A stretch of DNA of 64,000 bases from DATCJU01 sp036562635 (lineage in GTDB: Bacteria; Actinomycetota; Actinomycetes; Mycobacteriales; Pseudonocardiaceae): the NCBI GenBank assembly GCA_036562635.1, contig DATCJU010000024.1, positions 1 through 64,000 of the forward strand. The letters run 5' to 3'. The number at the start of each line of letters is the position of its first letter. Position 1 is the first letter of the stretch. A model generated the notes under the pieces. It searched no databases, was not told the DNA's origin, and saw nothing but the letters and a program-made list of their open reading frames with translations. Both the position numbers and the translations under genes were made by a program. This document shows, piece after piece, positions 1-7,518 of the stretch.

Positions 1-814
1 CGTCCATGCCGCCCAACCGCAGCGCCGCCTTGCTGAAGATCACACCACCAACGCGCCCGAACGCCCGGTAGACGGGCAGCAGGCCCAGGTGGATCTCCCG
101 GGCGGTAACGGGGTCACCGGCCTCGAAGGCGTCCAGCATGCGCCGCAGCCGGTCGGCGACCAGGTGCCCGATGACGCTGACGAACCCGACGGCGCCCACC
201 GACAACCACGGCAGGTTCAGCGGGTCGTCGCCGGAGTAGTAGGCCAGACCGGTACTGCCCATCACCTCGCTGCCGGCCCGCAGGTCACCCTTGGCGTCCT
301 TGACCGCGACGATCCGCGGGTGCTCGGCCAGACGGCGCAGGGTGTCCACCTCGATCGGCACCACCGACCGGGGCGGGATGTCGTACAGCATCACCGGGAT
401 GTCCACGGCGTCGGCGACCGCGGTGAAGTGCGCGAGCAGTCCCGACTGCGGTGGGCGCGAGTAGTAGGGGGTCACGGTGAGGATGCCGTGGGCCCCGGCG
501 CCCTGCGCCCTCCGGGCCTGCTCGACGCTGTGGGCGGTGTCGTAGCTGCCCGCGCCCGCCACGATGGTGGCCCGGTCTCCCACCGCGTCGACCACCGCGC
601 GGACGAGTTCGACCTTCTCCGACTCGTTGGTGGTCGGTGACTCACCGGTCGTGCCGTTGATCACCAGCCCGTCGCACCCCGAGTCCACGAGGCGTGCCGC
701 CAGGGCCTGGGCCTTGTCCAGGTCCAGCCGTCCCTCGGCGTCGAACGGGGTGACCATGGCGGTGAGGACCCGGCCGAACGGGCGACCGGGCGCAGCGGTT
801 GGGCAAACGGTCAT
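1..814 (-). CDS. dapA: 4-hydroxy-tetrahydrodipicolinate synthase, 3' end cut by window edge
   Basis: Condenses pyruvate with aspartate semialdehyde, the first committed step to diaminopimelate and lysine, in the cytoplasm. About 271 codons are visible; roughly 30 C-terminal residues lie beyond position 1, judging by the usual 300-residue family length. The family landmarks are present: GTTGES at residues 54-59, the proton-relay Tyr in LYDIPP (about 144), and the Schiff-base Lys in AVKDAKGD (about 172). I start at the ATG at 814 because the family N-terminus (a short tail before the TAMVTPF strand) begins there, although the upstream ribosome site is weak. It lies downstream of thyX on the same strand, as in mycobacteria. 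A gap of about 140 bases separates it from the upstream fusion gene, so it may have its own promoter. Confidence 0.96.
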   Translation of the reverse strand, partial: MTVCPTAAPGRPFGRVLTAMVTPFDAEGRLDLDKAQALAARLVDSGCDGLVINGTTGESPTTNESEKVELVRAVVDAVGDRATIVAGAGSYDTAHSVEQARRAQGAGAHGILTVTPYYSRPPQSGLLAHFTAVADAVDIPVMLYDIPPRSVVPIEVDTLRRLAEHPRIVAVKDAKGDLRAGSEVMGSTGLAYYSGDDPLNLPWLSVGAVGFVSVIGHLVADRLRRMLDAFEAGDPVTAREIHLGLLPVYRAFGRVGGVIFSKAALRLGGMD

Positions 815-955
815 GCCAAGACGCTACCGCGAAACGGGTGAACTCCGACGACCACAGGCGGATGTGCCCTGGTCGTGTTGCCCACTGCACCTGCCCGTTT
901 CCGGAACCGCTCCGTCCGCGCCCGAGCCGTGCCGGTCCGGGGCACAGGGACGGGG

Positions 956-2023
956 TCAGAACCCCCGTCGCAGGCTCCGGACCACGGCGACGTCGGAGTC
1001 GGCGCCCTTGAAGTCCAGTGTCACCGCCTCCCGCCCGAAGGCGTAGAGCAGCAGCTCGCCGGACTCCCCGACCAGCGTCACGGTGCGCGGCCCGCGCCGG
1101 ACCACGATCTCCTGGCCGTCGGGGCGACGCAGGGCCACGCCGACCGGACTGCGCCGGAAGGCCACCCGCCCGATCAGTCCCACCGTCCGCCACAGTGCGG
1201 CGTCCCGCACCGGGTCGGCCGGGCGGGGCTGCCACTCCGGCTGGGCCCGCCGGACGTCCTCGTGGTGCACGAAGAACTCGGCGGTGTTGACCAGGTCGTC
1301 CACCCGACCGATCGCGTACGGCGACCAGCGGGGCGGACCCTGCCGCACCTGGTCCACCAGCTGCGTCCACGGCCGGGCGGCGATCCGGTCCTGCACCCGC
1401 CGGGTGTAACCGGCCAAGGCCCGCACCCCGATGCCGGGCACGGCGTCGAACCGCCGCTCCCGCAGCACCAGGTGCGCGGCCAGGTCCCGGGTACGCCACC
1501 CCTCGCACAGGGTCGGTGCGTCCGGCCCCAGCTCCTCGAACAGATCGCACAGCCGCCGACGTTCCTCGCGTGCCACGCCCACGATGGTCAACATACGGGA
1601 CCTCGTGGATCGGTGCAGCGCGACGGGTGGCCGGTCACAGGGGCCGTGCACCGTGTGACCGGCGGCGTGCAGCGCCGCCACCGCACGGTCGACGTCCCCG
1701 GTGCGCACCAGCAGGTGGTCGGTGTCGTAGCTGGAGACCGCGAACAGCGGGACCTTCGCCTGCGCCAGCGTCCCGGCCAGGTCGGCCAGGATCCCGGTCA
1801 GTGCGAAGTCCAGCGGGCCGCGCACGGTCAGCAGCCGCCAGTCGTTCTCGACCACGGCCCCGGGTGGGACCCGTTCGGCCGGACACACGATCGACAGTTC
1901 GGCGGGGGTGCGGGTGACCGACACCAGGCCGGGCCCGGTCCACAGGTCGGCCGGCGGTTCGGTGTCCGGCGACAGCCGGGCCACCGCGTAGCGGCCCGGC
2001 CACAGATCCAGTTCCAGGGCCAC
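956..2023 (-). CDS. ACT-domain protein fused in frame to a TIGR03085-family protein
   Basis: One open frame of 355 codons joins two units that I know as separate actinobacterial proteins. Residues 1-126 are an ACT-like domain (motifs SVTRTPAELSIVCP, GPLDFALTGIL, SYDTDHLLVR) of the CASTOR/aspartokinase-like ligand-binding type. Residues about 149-355 match the TIGR03085/maleylpyruvate-isomerase-like fold (LCEGWRTRDLAAHL, VNTAEFFVHHEDVRRA). The 22-residue linker looks like former intergenic DNA and contains an ATG (codon 144, base 1594) preceded by ACGAGG. A second start there could yield the TIGR03085 part alone. The GTG start at 2023 is nine bases beyond the thyX stop, so it is probably co-transcribed with thyX. 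The function of each half is unknown: ACT domains usually bind amino acids, and the mycothiol-dependent isomerase fold often binds a metal. Confidence 0.8.
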   Translation of the reverse strand: MALELDLWPGRYAVARLSPDTEPPADLWTGPGLVSVTRTPAELSIVCPAERVPPGAVVENDWRLLTVRGPLDFALTGILADLAGTLAQAKVPLFAVSSYDTDHLLVRTGDVDRAVAALHAAGHTVHGPCDRPPVALHRSTRSRMLTIVGVAREERRRLCDLFEELGPDAPTLCEGWRTRDLAAHLVLRERRFDAVPGIGVRALAGYTRRVQDRIAARPWTQLVDQVRQGPPRWSPYAIGRVDDLVNTAEFFVHHEDVRRAQPEWQPRPADPVRDAALWRTVGLIGRVAFRRSPVGVALRRPDGQEIVVRRGPRTVTLVGESGELLLYAFGREAVTLDFKGADSDVAVVRSLRRGF

Positions 2024-2031
2024 GCGGGGCC

Positions 2032-2784
2032 TCAGCCCTCGGCGACCAGCGGGCTGGAGGCGACCTCGGTACCGTCGGGCAGCGCGGAGATCTCGAAGTC
2101 GCCGAACACGTTCGGCGCGACCTTCTGGAGCTGCCGCAGGATCTCCACCGCCAGGGCGCGGATCTCCACGTCGGCGGCCTCGGTGGCACGCATGGCGATG
2201 AAGTGCCGCCAGGCGCGGTAGTTCCCGGTGACCACGATCCGGGTCTCGGTGGCGTTGGGCAGCACCGAGCGGGCGGCCTGACGGGCCTGCTTGCGGCGCA
2301 GCGTGGCGTTCGGCACGTCCGCGAACTTCTGCTCCAGCGCGGCGAGCAGCTCGTTGTAGGCGGCCAGGCTCGCCTCGGTCGCCGCGACGAACCTGGCGTG
2401 CAGCTCCGGGTCCGAGGCGATCACGTCCGGCTCGACCATGGCGGCGTCCCGCTCGGGCACGAAGCGCTGGGAGAGCTGCGAGTAGGAGAAGTGCCGGTGC
2501 CGGATCAGCTCGTGGGTCAACGAGCGGGACACCCCGGTGATGTAGAAGGTCACCACGCCGTGCTCGAGCACCGACAGGTGCCCCACCTCCAGGATGTGCC
2601 GCAGGTAGCCGGCGTTGGTGGCGGTGGCGGGGTTGGGCTTGTGCCAGGACTGGTAGCAGGCCCGACCGGCGAACTCGGCCAACGCCTCGCCGCCCTCGGC
2701 GTCCGTGGACCACGGCACGTCCTCCGGCGGGATGAACTCCGTCTTCGCGATGAGCCGCACCTTCGGCGACACCGTCTCGGCCAC
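2032..2784 (-). CDS. thyX: FAD-dependent thymidylate synthase
   Basis: Makes dTMP from dUMP using methylene-tetrahydrofolate, FAD and NADPH; it is unrelated to ThyA. The 250 residues match normal ThyX length. The diagnostic RHRxxSxxxxSxR signature is intact at residues 95-107 (RHRHFSYSQLSQR). The C-terminal part carries the LPNATET and GNYRAWRHFI segments typical of the nucleotide and FAD sites. It is the first gene of a minus-strand group leading to the ACT/TIGR03085 fusion and dapA, an order shared with mycobacteria. The ATG at 2784 is used. A possible promoter lies in the less GC-rich stretch around 2835-2850. Confidence 0.97.
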   Translation of the reverse strand: MAETVSPKVRLIAKTEFIPPEDVPWSTDAEGGEALAEFAGRACYQSWHKPNPATATNAGYLRHILEVGHLSVLEHGVVTFYITGVSRSLTHELIRHRHFSYSQLSQRFVPERDAAMVEPDVIASDPELHARFVAATEASLAAYNELLAALEQKFADVPNATLRRKQARQAARSVLPNATETRIVVTGNYRAWRHFIAMRATEAADVEIRALAVEILRQLQKVAPNVFGDFEISALPDGTEVASSPLVAEG

Positions 2785-2888
2785 GGCTGAGCCCCTCCTC
2801 CCCGTGTGAGCCAGGGCAGGCCCCTGTACTCCGAGCAGAGCACTTTATCGGGGAGGTTCCTCCGTTCGGCGGGCAGGGTCACCCCGCA

Positions 2889-2952
2889 ATGACGTCATCA
2901 AGACGTCATTAGCCCCTTGACTGACACCACGAGTGACATCACCATGATGTCA
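2889..2952. promoter_or_regulatory. Operator array of TGAC-TCA palindromes before the RHH regulator
   Basis: Seen directly: a perfect 10-bp palindrome ATGACGTCAT (2889-2898), GACGTCAT repeated directly at 2891-2898 and 2902-2909 (11-bp period), and an 8-bp inverted repeat TGACATCA-CCA-TGATGTCA (2934-2952) whose last base is the first base of the regulator's ATG. All copies share a TGAC(G/A)TCA core. Ribbon-helix-helix proteins bind short repeated palindromes of this type, so autoregulation by the following gene is the simplest reading. The copy overlapping the start codon would block initiation directly. Confidence 0.6.
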
Positions 2953-3482
2953 TGGAGCTCGAACCCTACATCGCGCAACTCCGGGACGCGCTGAGCGCCA
3001 CCGCGTCCGCCGGGGATCCCCAGCTGCAACGGGCGGCCGCCCTGCTGGCCGGGGCCCTGGAACCCGCCGCGCGTCTGGCCCTGATGAACGCCCTGTCCGA
3101 CCTCGCCGCCGAGGTCACCGCATCACTGGACGGCCGGATCGTCGAGGTACGGCTCGACGGGCGCGACGTCCGGGTCGTGGTGAGTGGGGAACCGCGTGCG
3201 GCGGAGGAACCCGAGGAGCCCACTCCCCCGCCCCCGCCCCCGCCCAGCGGGGACAGCGGCGACATCAGCCGCATCACGTTGCGACTGATCAACGAGATCA
3301 AGAGCAAGGCGGAGCAGGCCGCCGCCGCCCAGGGGGTGTCGCTCAACACCTGGGTGTCCCAGGCGGTGCAGGGAGCCCTGCAGGGTCACCGTCACCACCG
3401 ACGGCCCGGGCCCACCTCTGGTGGCGAGGACGACTGGCGCCCGGGTCGCGGCTCCCGGGTGCAGGGCTGGGTGTTGGGCTGA
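2952..3482 (+). CDS. HicB-like ribbon-helix-helix regulator
   Basis: 176 residues. Residues 1-80 form a helical then beta-rich N-terminal domain that I do not recognise (RIVEVRLDGRDVRVVV). A Glu/Pro linker with seven consecutive prolines follows (83-99). Residues 105-145 match the HicB/Arc ribbon-helix-helix: a beta strand ISRITLRL, a helix EIKSKAEQAAAAQ and the family hallmark GVSLNTWVSQAV. The tail is His/Arg/Gly-rich. HicB proteins are usually antitoxins for HicA, but no HicA-like gene is adjacent. Instead the gene is followed after 14 bases by a DUF4097 gene with a good ribosome site, so the two form an operon. The ATG lies inside a palindrome, suggesting repression by its own product. 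Confidence 0.75.
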   Translation: MELEPYIAQLRDALSATASAGDPQLQRAAALLAGALEPAARLALMNALSDLAAEVTASLDGRIVEVRLDGRDVRVVVSGEPRAAEEPEEPTPPPPPPPSGDSGDISRITLRLINEIKSKAEQAAAAQGVSLNTWVSQAVQGALQGHRHHRRPGPTSGGEDDWRPGRGSRVQGWVLG

Positions 3483-3496
3483 ACGGAGGTGACGAG

Positions 3497-4411
3497 ATGG
3501 GCACGACAGCGGGCGACAGCGGCTGGACCCCCGAATCCGAGACGGTGCGGCAGCAGCACTTCGAGGTGAACGGAACCCCCGAGCTGGACATCGCCATCGG
3601 CGCGGGGCGCGTCGAGGTGCGGCTGAGCGACCAGCCCGGGGTGCACGTGGAGGTCAGGCACGCCTCCGAGGAGGCCAGTCCCTTCAGCGTCGGACTGTCC
3701 GGACTGGTCACCTGGGTGACGCACCAGTTCACCGGCACCCAGTCGCAGAGCGCCGCCGACGAGGCGGTACGCCGGACCCGGATCGACCTGGTCGGCCAGC
3801 GGGTCGCGGTGCACGCCCCCCGAGGCCTGCCGCTGCGCACGGTGCCGTTGTCGATCACGGTTCACGCACCCGGCAACACCGAGGTGGCCGTGCACGGTGA
3901 CACCGCCGACATCACGGTGAACGGCACGGCCGGCCGGCTGGATGTCGACAGCGGCACCGGGAACGTCACGGTCGACCGGGTGGAGGGCAAGGCGTCGGTG
4001 CACAGCGGGTCCGGCACGGTGCGGCTCGGCACGACGCTGGGCGGCCTGCGACTCCGGACCGGTATCGGGAACGTGGAGATCGCCTCGGTCGGTGGGCCGT
4101 CCACCCTGCTGACCGGCAGCGGTGACGTCTGGCTCGGCACGGTGCAGAGCGACACGACGGTGCGCAGCGGCACCGGGGACGTCACGGTCGCCGACGCCGC
4201 GTCCGGCCGGATCGAGCTGCAGACCGGTTCCGGGGAGGTGCGTGTGGGCATCCGCTCCGGGGTGACCGCGCAGATCGACCTGTTCTCCGCCACCGGTCGG
4301 GCACGCAGCGAACTGGAGGTCAAGGACGAGCCGCCGGCGGAGGAGCCGACCCTGTGGGTACGTGCCCGCTCCGCGGCCGGGGACGTCGTCGTCACCCGCG
4401 CGGTCAACTGA
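3497..4411 (+). CDS. DUF4097 beta-strand repeat protein
   Basis: 304 residues, no signal peptide or membrane segment. The central and C-terminal part is a run of short beta-strand repeats of about 20 residues built on SGTGNV / SGSGTV / TGIGNV / TGSGDV / SGTGDV / TGSGEV, the hallmark of DUF4097 beta-solenoids. The N-terminal 60 residues form a separate beta region (DIAIGAGRVEVRLSDQPG). The start at 3497 follows CGGAGG with good spacing. It is the second gene of the operon led by the HicB-like regulator. Its biochemical role is unknown; DUF4097 proteins are often encoded with small DNA-binding or envelope-stress regulators. Confidence 0.8.
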   Translation: MGTTAGDSGWTPESETVRQQHFEVNGTPELDIAIGAGRVEVRLSDQPGVHVEVRHASEEASPFSVGLSGLVTWVTHQFTGTQSQSAADEAVRRTRIDLVGQRVAVHAPRGLPLRTVPLSITVHAPGNTEVAVHGDTADITVNGTAGRLDVDSGTGNVTVDRVEGKASVHSGSGTVRLGTTLGGLRLRTGIGNVEIASVGGPSTLLTGSGDVWLGTVQSDTTVRSGTGDVTVADAASGRIELQTGSGEVRVGIRSGVTAQIDLFSATGRARSELEVKDEPPAEEPTLWVRARSAAGDVVVTRAVN

Positions 4412-4429
4412 CGACCCCACGACGCCGTC

Positions 4430-4459
4430 GCCGGGCCCTGCGGTTGCGCAGGGCCCGGC
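4430..4459. terminator. Bidirectional hairpin terminator
   Basis: A 13-bp perfect GC stem with a GTTG loop between the convergent ends of the DUF4097 gene and the YcaQ-like gene. It has no T tract on either side, as is common in high-GC actinobacteria. Confidence 0.65.
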
Positions 4460-4487
4460 CGGCTTCCCGAACCCGGCTCCCGGTGGT

Positions 4488-5708
4488 TCAGCCGACGGCG
4501 GCACGCAGGGCGGCGGCCAGGTCGCCCCGCTCCCCCACCGCGATCCCGCCGAGCCCCAACCACTCGGCCATCGCGCGCAACTCGGCAGCCAGCTCGACCA
4601 CCACCCGGGCGGTGTCCACCCCGGGCTCGGCGAACGCCCCCGGCACCCGCAGCACCCCGGCCGCGCGGTCGGCCTTCAGGTCCACCCGGGCCACCAGCTC
4701 CTCGTCCAGCAGGAACGGGAACACGTAGTAGCCGTAGACCCGCCGTGGGGCGGGCACGTAGATCTCGATTCGGTACCGGAACCCGAACAGCCGCTCGGTC
4801 CGGTCTCGCTCCCAGATCAGCGGGTCGAACGGACACAACAGGGCCCGGGCGTGGACCCGGCGGGGTACCCGGGCCTGGCTGTACCGCCAGGCCGGATGGC
4901 GCCAGCCCTGCACCCGCACCGGCTCCAGCACCCCAGCCTCGGTCAGCTCGGCGATCGCCTCCCGGCACTGCCGGACACCGAGCCGGTAGTAGTCGCGCAG
5001 GTCCGTCTCGGTGGCGACCCCCAGGGCCCGGGCTGAACGTTCCACCAACCGACGCGTCGCCTCGGCGGGGTCCGGTTCGGGCGCGGTGAGCACCTCGGGC
5101 GGCAGCACCCGCTCGGGCAGGTCGTAGAGCCGTTCGAAGTCCCGACGGGTACCCGTGGTCAGCTCCCCGATCGCGAACAACCACTCGCAGATCACCTTGG
5201 TGTCCGAGTGGTCCCACCACGAGCCGCGTCGACCCGGCCGGTGCAGGCCGATCTCGCGTTCCAGGGCCCCGGCACCGATCGGTCCCAACTCCTTGACCGC
5301 GGCCAGCACCTCGTCGACCAGCCACGGCGCACGTTCCATGGCCTCCTCGGCCCGAGCCCATCCGACGTCCCGACGCGCCCGCATCCGCCAGCGCAGCAAC
5401 GGCCAGTCGGCCACCGGCAACAGGCACGCCGCGTGCGCCCAGTACTCGACGAGCATCCGGGGACGACGGGTGCTGTGCGTCCAGGCGGCCTCGTCCAGCA
5501 GCTCCCGCGGATAGGGGCCCAGGCGACTGAACACCGGGGCGTAGTGGGCCCGGACGGCCACGTTGACCGAGTCCAGCTGCAACAGCTGGGTACGGGACAG
5601 CACCCGTCGGAGATGCTGTCGGGTCACCGGGCCGGACGGGCGGGCGTCGGCGAACCCCTGGGCCGCGAGTGCGATACGGCGAGCGACGGGCACACTCAGT
5701 TCCTGCAC
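4488..5708 (-). CDS. Winged-helix DNA glycosylase of the AlkX/YcaQ (HTH_42) family
   Basis: 406 residues, matching the winged-helix HTH_42 family that includes Escherichia coli YcaQ/AlkX and Streptomyces AlkZ, enzymes that excise bulky or cross-linked bases. Near the N-terminus, LLQLDSVNV places the Q-x-D catalytic motif at about residues 44-46; QxD is the AlkX-type pair (interstrand crosslinks, broad substrates), while AlkZ uses QxQ. Other family landmarks are YWAHAACLLPV and the C-terminal LCPFDPLIWERDRTERLFGF. I infer DNA alkylation repair, perhaps protection from crosslinking metabolites. The gene stands alone between convergent and divergent neighbours. Confidence 0.8.
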   Translation of the reverse strand: MQELSVPVARRIALAAQGFADARPSGPVTRQHLRRVLSRTQLLQLDSVNVAVRAHYAPVFSRLGPYPRELLDEAAWTHSTRRPRMLVEYWAHAACLLPVADWPLLRWRMRARRDVGWARAEEAMERAPWLVDEVLAAVKELGPIGAGALEREIGLHRPGRRGSWWDHSDTKVICEWLFAIGELTTGTRRDFERLYDLPERVLPPEVLTAPEPDPAEATRRLVERSARALGVATETDLRDYYRLGVRQCREAIAELTEAGVLEPVRVQGWRHPAWRYSQARVPRRVHARALLCPFDPLIWERDRTERLFGFRYRIEIYVPAPRRVYGYYVFPFLLDEELVARVDLKADRAAGVLRVPGAFAEPGVDTARVVVELAAELRAMAEWLGLGGIAVGERGDLAAALRAAVG

Positions 5709-5807
5709 GGCCCGGTGATGTTGCCAGCCCCCACCGACAGGAACCGTTCACGCCGTCCGGCGGAGCCACCCGAGGGGCCGTGATCGCACCGGACTACGTT
5801 GGCAGGT

Positions 5808-6368
5808 ATGGCACAGGCCACCGTCCGTCCCGCCGAGCTCGGCGACGTCCCGGAGATCGCCCGCATCCAGATCGAGACCTGGCGCACCGCCTACACGCAG
5901 CTGCTCCCCGAGTCCGTGCTCGACGCACTGGACACCGCGGAGGCCGAGCAGGCGTGGCGGCACGCCGTGCAGTACGGCCCGGCCCGGGTGTTCGTGGCCC
6001 TGGAGGGCGACTGGACGGTCGGGTTCTGTTCCCTGGGTCCGGCACCCGACGAGGAGCTGGCCGACCCGGACGGCACGCTGCCACCCGACGCCGCGACCAC
6101 GGTGCTGGTGAGCGCCCTGCTGGTGGAACCGCGGTGGGGCCGGCGCGGGCACGGTGGACGCCTGCTGGCCGTCGCCGCCGCCGACGCCCGGGACCGTGGT
6201 GCCACCCGGGGCATCGCCTGGGTGCCCGAGGCCGACTCCGCGTCCCTGAGCTTCTACCGCTCGGCGGGGTGGGAACCGGACGGCACCGTGCGCACCCTGG
6301 ACGCGGCGGGCCGGCCACTGCGCGAGCTGCGGATCACCGGAACGCTCGACCTGCCGCTGGTGGACTGA
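5808..6368 (+). CDS. GNAT-family N-acetyltransferase
   Basis: 186 residues with a complete Gcn5-related fold: N-terminal RPAELGDVPEIARI, strand 4 VSALLVEPRWGRRGHGGRLL carrying the acetyl-CoA pyrophosphate loop (R/Q-x-x-G-x-G/A form), and a C-terminal SLSFYRSAGWEPDG motif. I start at the ATG at 5808 rather than the TTG nine bases upstream, because it gives the typical N-terminus and has GGCAGG in front. The substrate cannot be told from sequence. It is transcribed divergently from the glycosylase gene with about 100 bases between them. Confidence 0.88.
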   Translation: MAQATVRPAELGDVPEIARIQIETWRTAYTQLLPESVLDALDTAEAEQAWRHAVQYGPARVFVALEGDWTVGFCSLGPAPDEELADPDGTLPPDAATTVLVSALLVEPRWGRRGHGGRLLAVAAADARDRGATRGIAWVPEADSASLSFYRSAGWEPDGTVRTLDAAGRPLRELRITGTLDLPLVD

Positions 6369-6517
6369 TCACCCGCGTCGACCGGATCCGACGGGGACCG
6401 CGTCGGGTCGGCGGAGCCTTCGAGGCGTTGCGCAGCCCGTTGTCCTGAAGCGGGATCATCCCCGGACACGGCCTGATAGCCTCTGCGGCAACCCGACACC
6501 AAGATCCGGGAGCACCG

Positions 6518-7009
6518 GTGCTGCTGTCAGCGGGGCTCACCCTCTTCGCCTTCGGTACCGCGATCGCCGCCGCACTCGTCCCCCTCATCAGCGTCGAGCT
6601 CGTCCTGATCGGGATGGTGCTCGAGGCGCCGCACCTGCCGTGGTGGCTGCTCGCCCTGGTGGTCACGCTCGGGCAGATGGTGGGGAAGCTGCTCTACTTC
6701 TACGCCGGGCGCGGCTCACTGTGCCTGCCCGGGCTGCTGCGCCGCAAGTCGACGCCGTCCACCCGGTGGACACGCTGGATGACCCGGTTCCGGGACACCT
6801 GTCACCGGCGTCCGCGCTGGACCGCCGGGGTGCTGTTGGTCAGTGCGCTGTTCAGCCTGCCCCCGTTCGCCGCCACCGCGATCGCCGCCGGGGTGGGACA
6901 CGTGCCCACCCCAACCTTCCTGATCACCGGATTCACCGGCCGGTTCACCCGGTTCGCCATCCTGGCCGCCGCACCGAGCGTCGGAATGTCCTGGTTCGGA
7001 GTGCACTGA
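6518..7009 (+). CDS. Small VTT/YqaA-like membrane protein
   Basis: 163 residues with about four hydrophobic segments (near 5-30, 40-65, 100-120 and 130-150). The arrangement of a polytopic N-terminal part, a basic cytoplasmic loop with many Arg/Lys/Trp (74-96) and the pattern SLPPFAATAIAAGVG resembles the VTT/DedA superfamily, particularly the short YqaA-type members. Those are thought to be lipid scramblases or transporters; that role is inferred here. The GTG at 6518 is the start. It is monocistronic and ends at a strong hairpin. Confidence 0.7.
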   Translation: MLLSAGLTLFAFGTAIAAALVPLISVELVLIGMVLEAPHLPWWLLALVVTLGQMVGKLLYFYAGRGSLCLPGLLRRKSTPSTRWTRWMTRFRDTCHRRPRWTAGVLLVSALFSLPPFAATAIAAGVGHVPTPTFLITGFTGRFTRFAILAAAPSVGMSWFGVH

Positions 7010-7028
7010 GCGGGTACCGCTGCTCCCA

Positions 7029-7067
7029 CCGGTGGTGGGCGGACCGAACCGGCCCGCCCACCACCGG
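7029..7067. terminator. Hairpin terminator between convergent genes
   Basis: A 14-bp stem (7029-7042 with 7054-7067) separates the VTT-like gene from the TPR gene. No T tract follows. Confidence 0.6.
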
Positions 7068-7072
7068 GAGCC

Positions 7073-7513
7073 TCAACGCTCGGCCAGCTCGATGGCCTTG
7101 CGCATGGCGGCGCGGGCCTGCGACCGGTCCCCCGCCAGGTCGTAGGCGTGGGCCAGCCGGAACCACCCCCGCCAGTCCTGCGGGTCCGCCTCCACCTCGG
7201 CGCGACGCTCCTCGAAGTAGGCGTCCGCCGCCTCCAGGTCCACCCGGCCGGACGGGCGCCGCGGCAGGTGGGAGGTGTCCGGCAGACCGCCCTCCTCGTC
7301 CAGCCGACGGGCCAGCTGCTCCACCCGCATGCCGAACCGCCACTCCGCCGTGACCATCCCGGCCCCCAGCACCGGGAGCACCAGGATCGCCACGCCGAGC
7401 GCGACGCCCACCGGGACACCGCTGCGGATCAGGGTGATCCCCCGTCCGGCCAGCAGGACCAGGTACACCGCCAGCGCCGCGGTCAGCAGCAGGGCGACCC
7501 GACGCGCGTTCAT
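7073..7513 (-). CDS. TPR-containing membrane protein downstream of dapB
   Basis: 146 residues. Two hydrophobic segments near the N-terminus (about 6-24 and 33-52) anchor a soluble C-terminal region with one clear tetratricopeptide repeat (WRGWFRLAHAYDLAGDRSQARAAMRKAIEL). The ATG at 7513 lies only five bases downstream of the dapB stop, so the two are almost certainly co-transcribed. Comparable small membrane TPR proteins sit beside dapB in related genomes, from memory. The function is unknown, perhaps a scaffold. Confidence 0.75.
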   Translation of the reverse strand: MNARRVALLLTAALAVYLVLLAGRGITLIRSGVPVGVALGVAILVLPVLGAGMVTAEWRFGMRVEQLARRLDEEGGLPDTSHLPRRPSGRVDLEAADAYFEERRAEVEADPQDWRGWFRLAHAYDLAGDRSQARAAMRKAIELAER

Positions 7514-7518
7514 CACCT

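Noticed and set aside
2952..3482. HicA-HicB toxin-antitoxin pair
   Set aside because: Only the HicB-like ribbon-helix-helix is present; no HicA-like dsRBD protein of about 60-80 residues occurs on either side.
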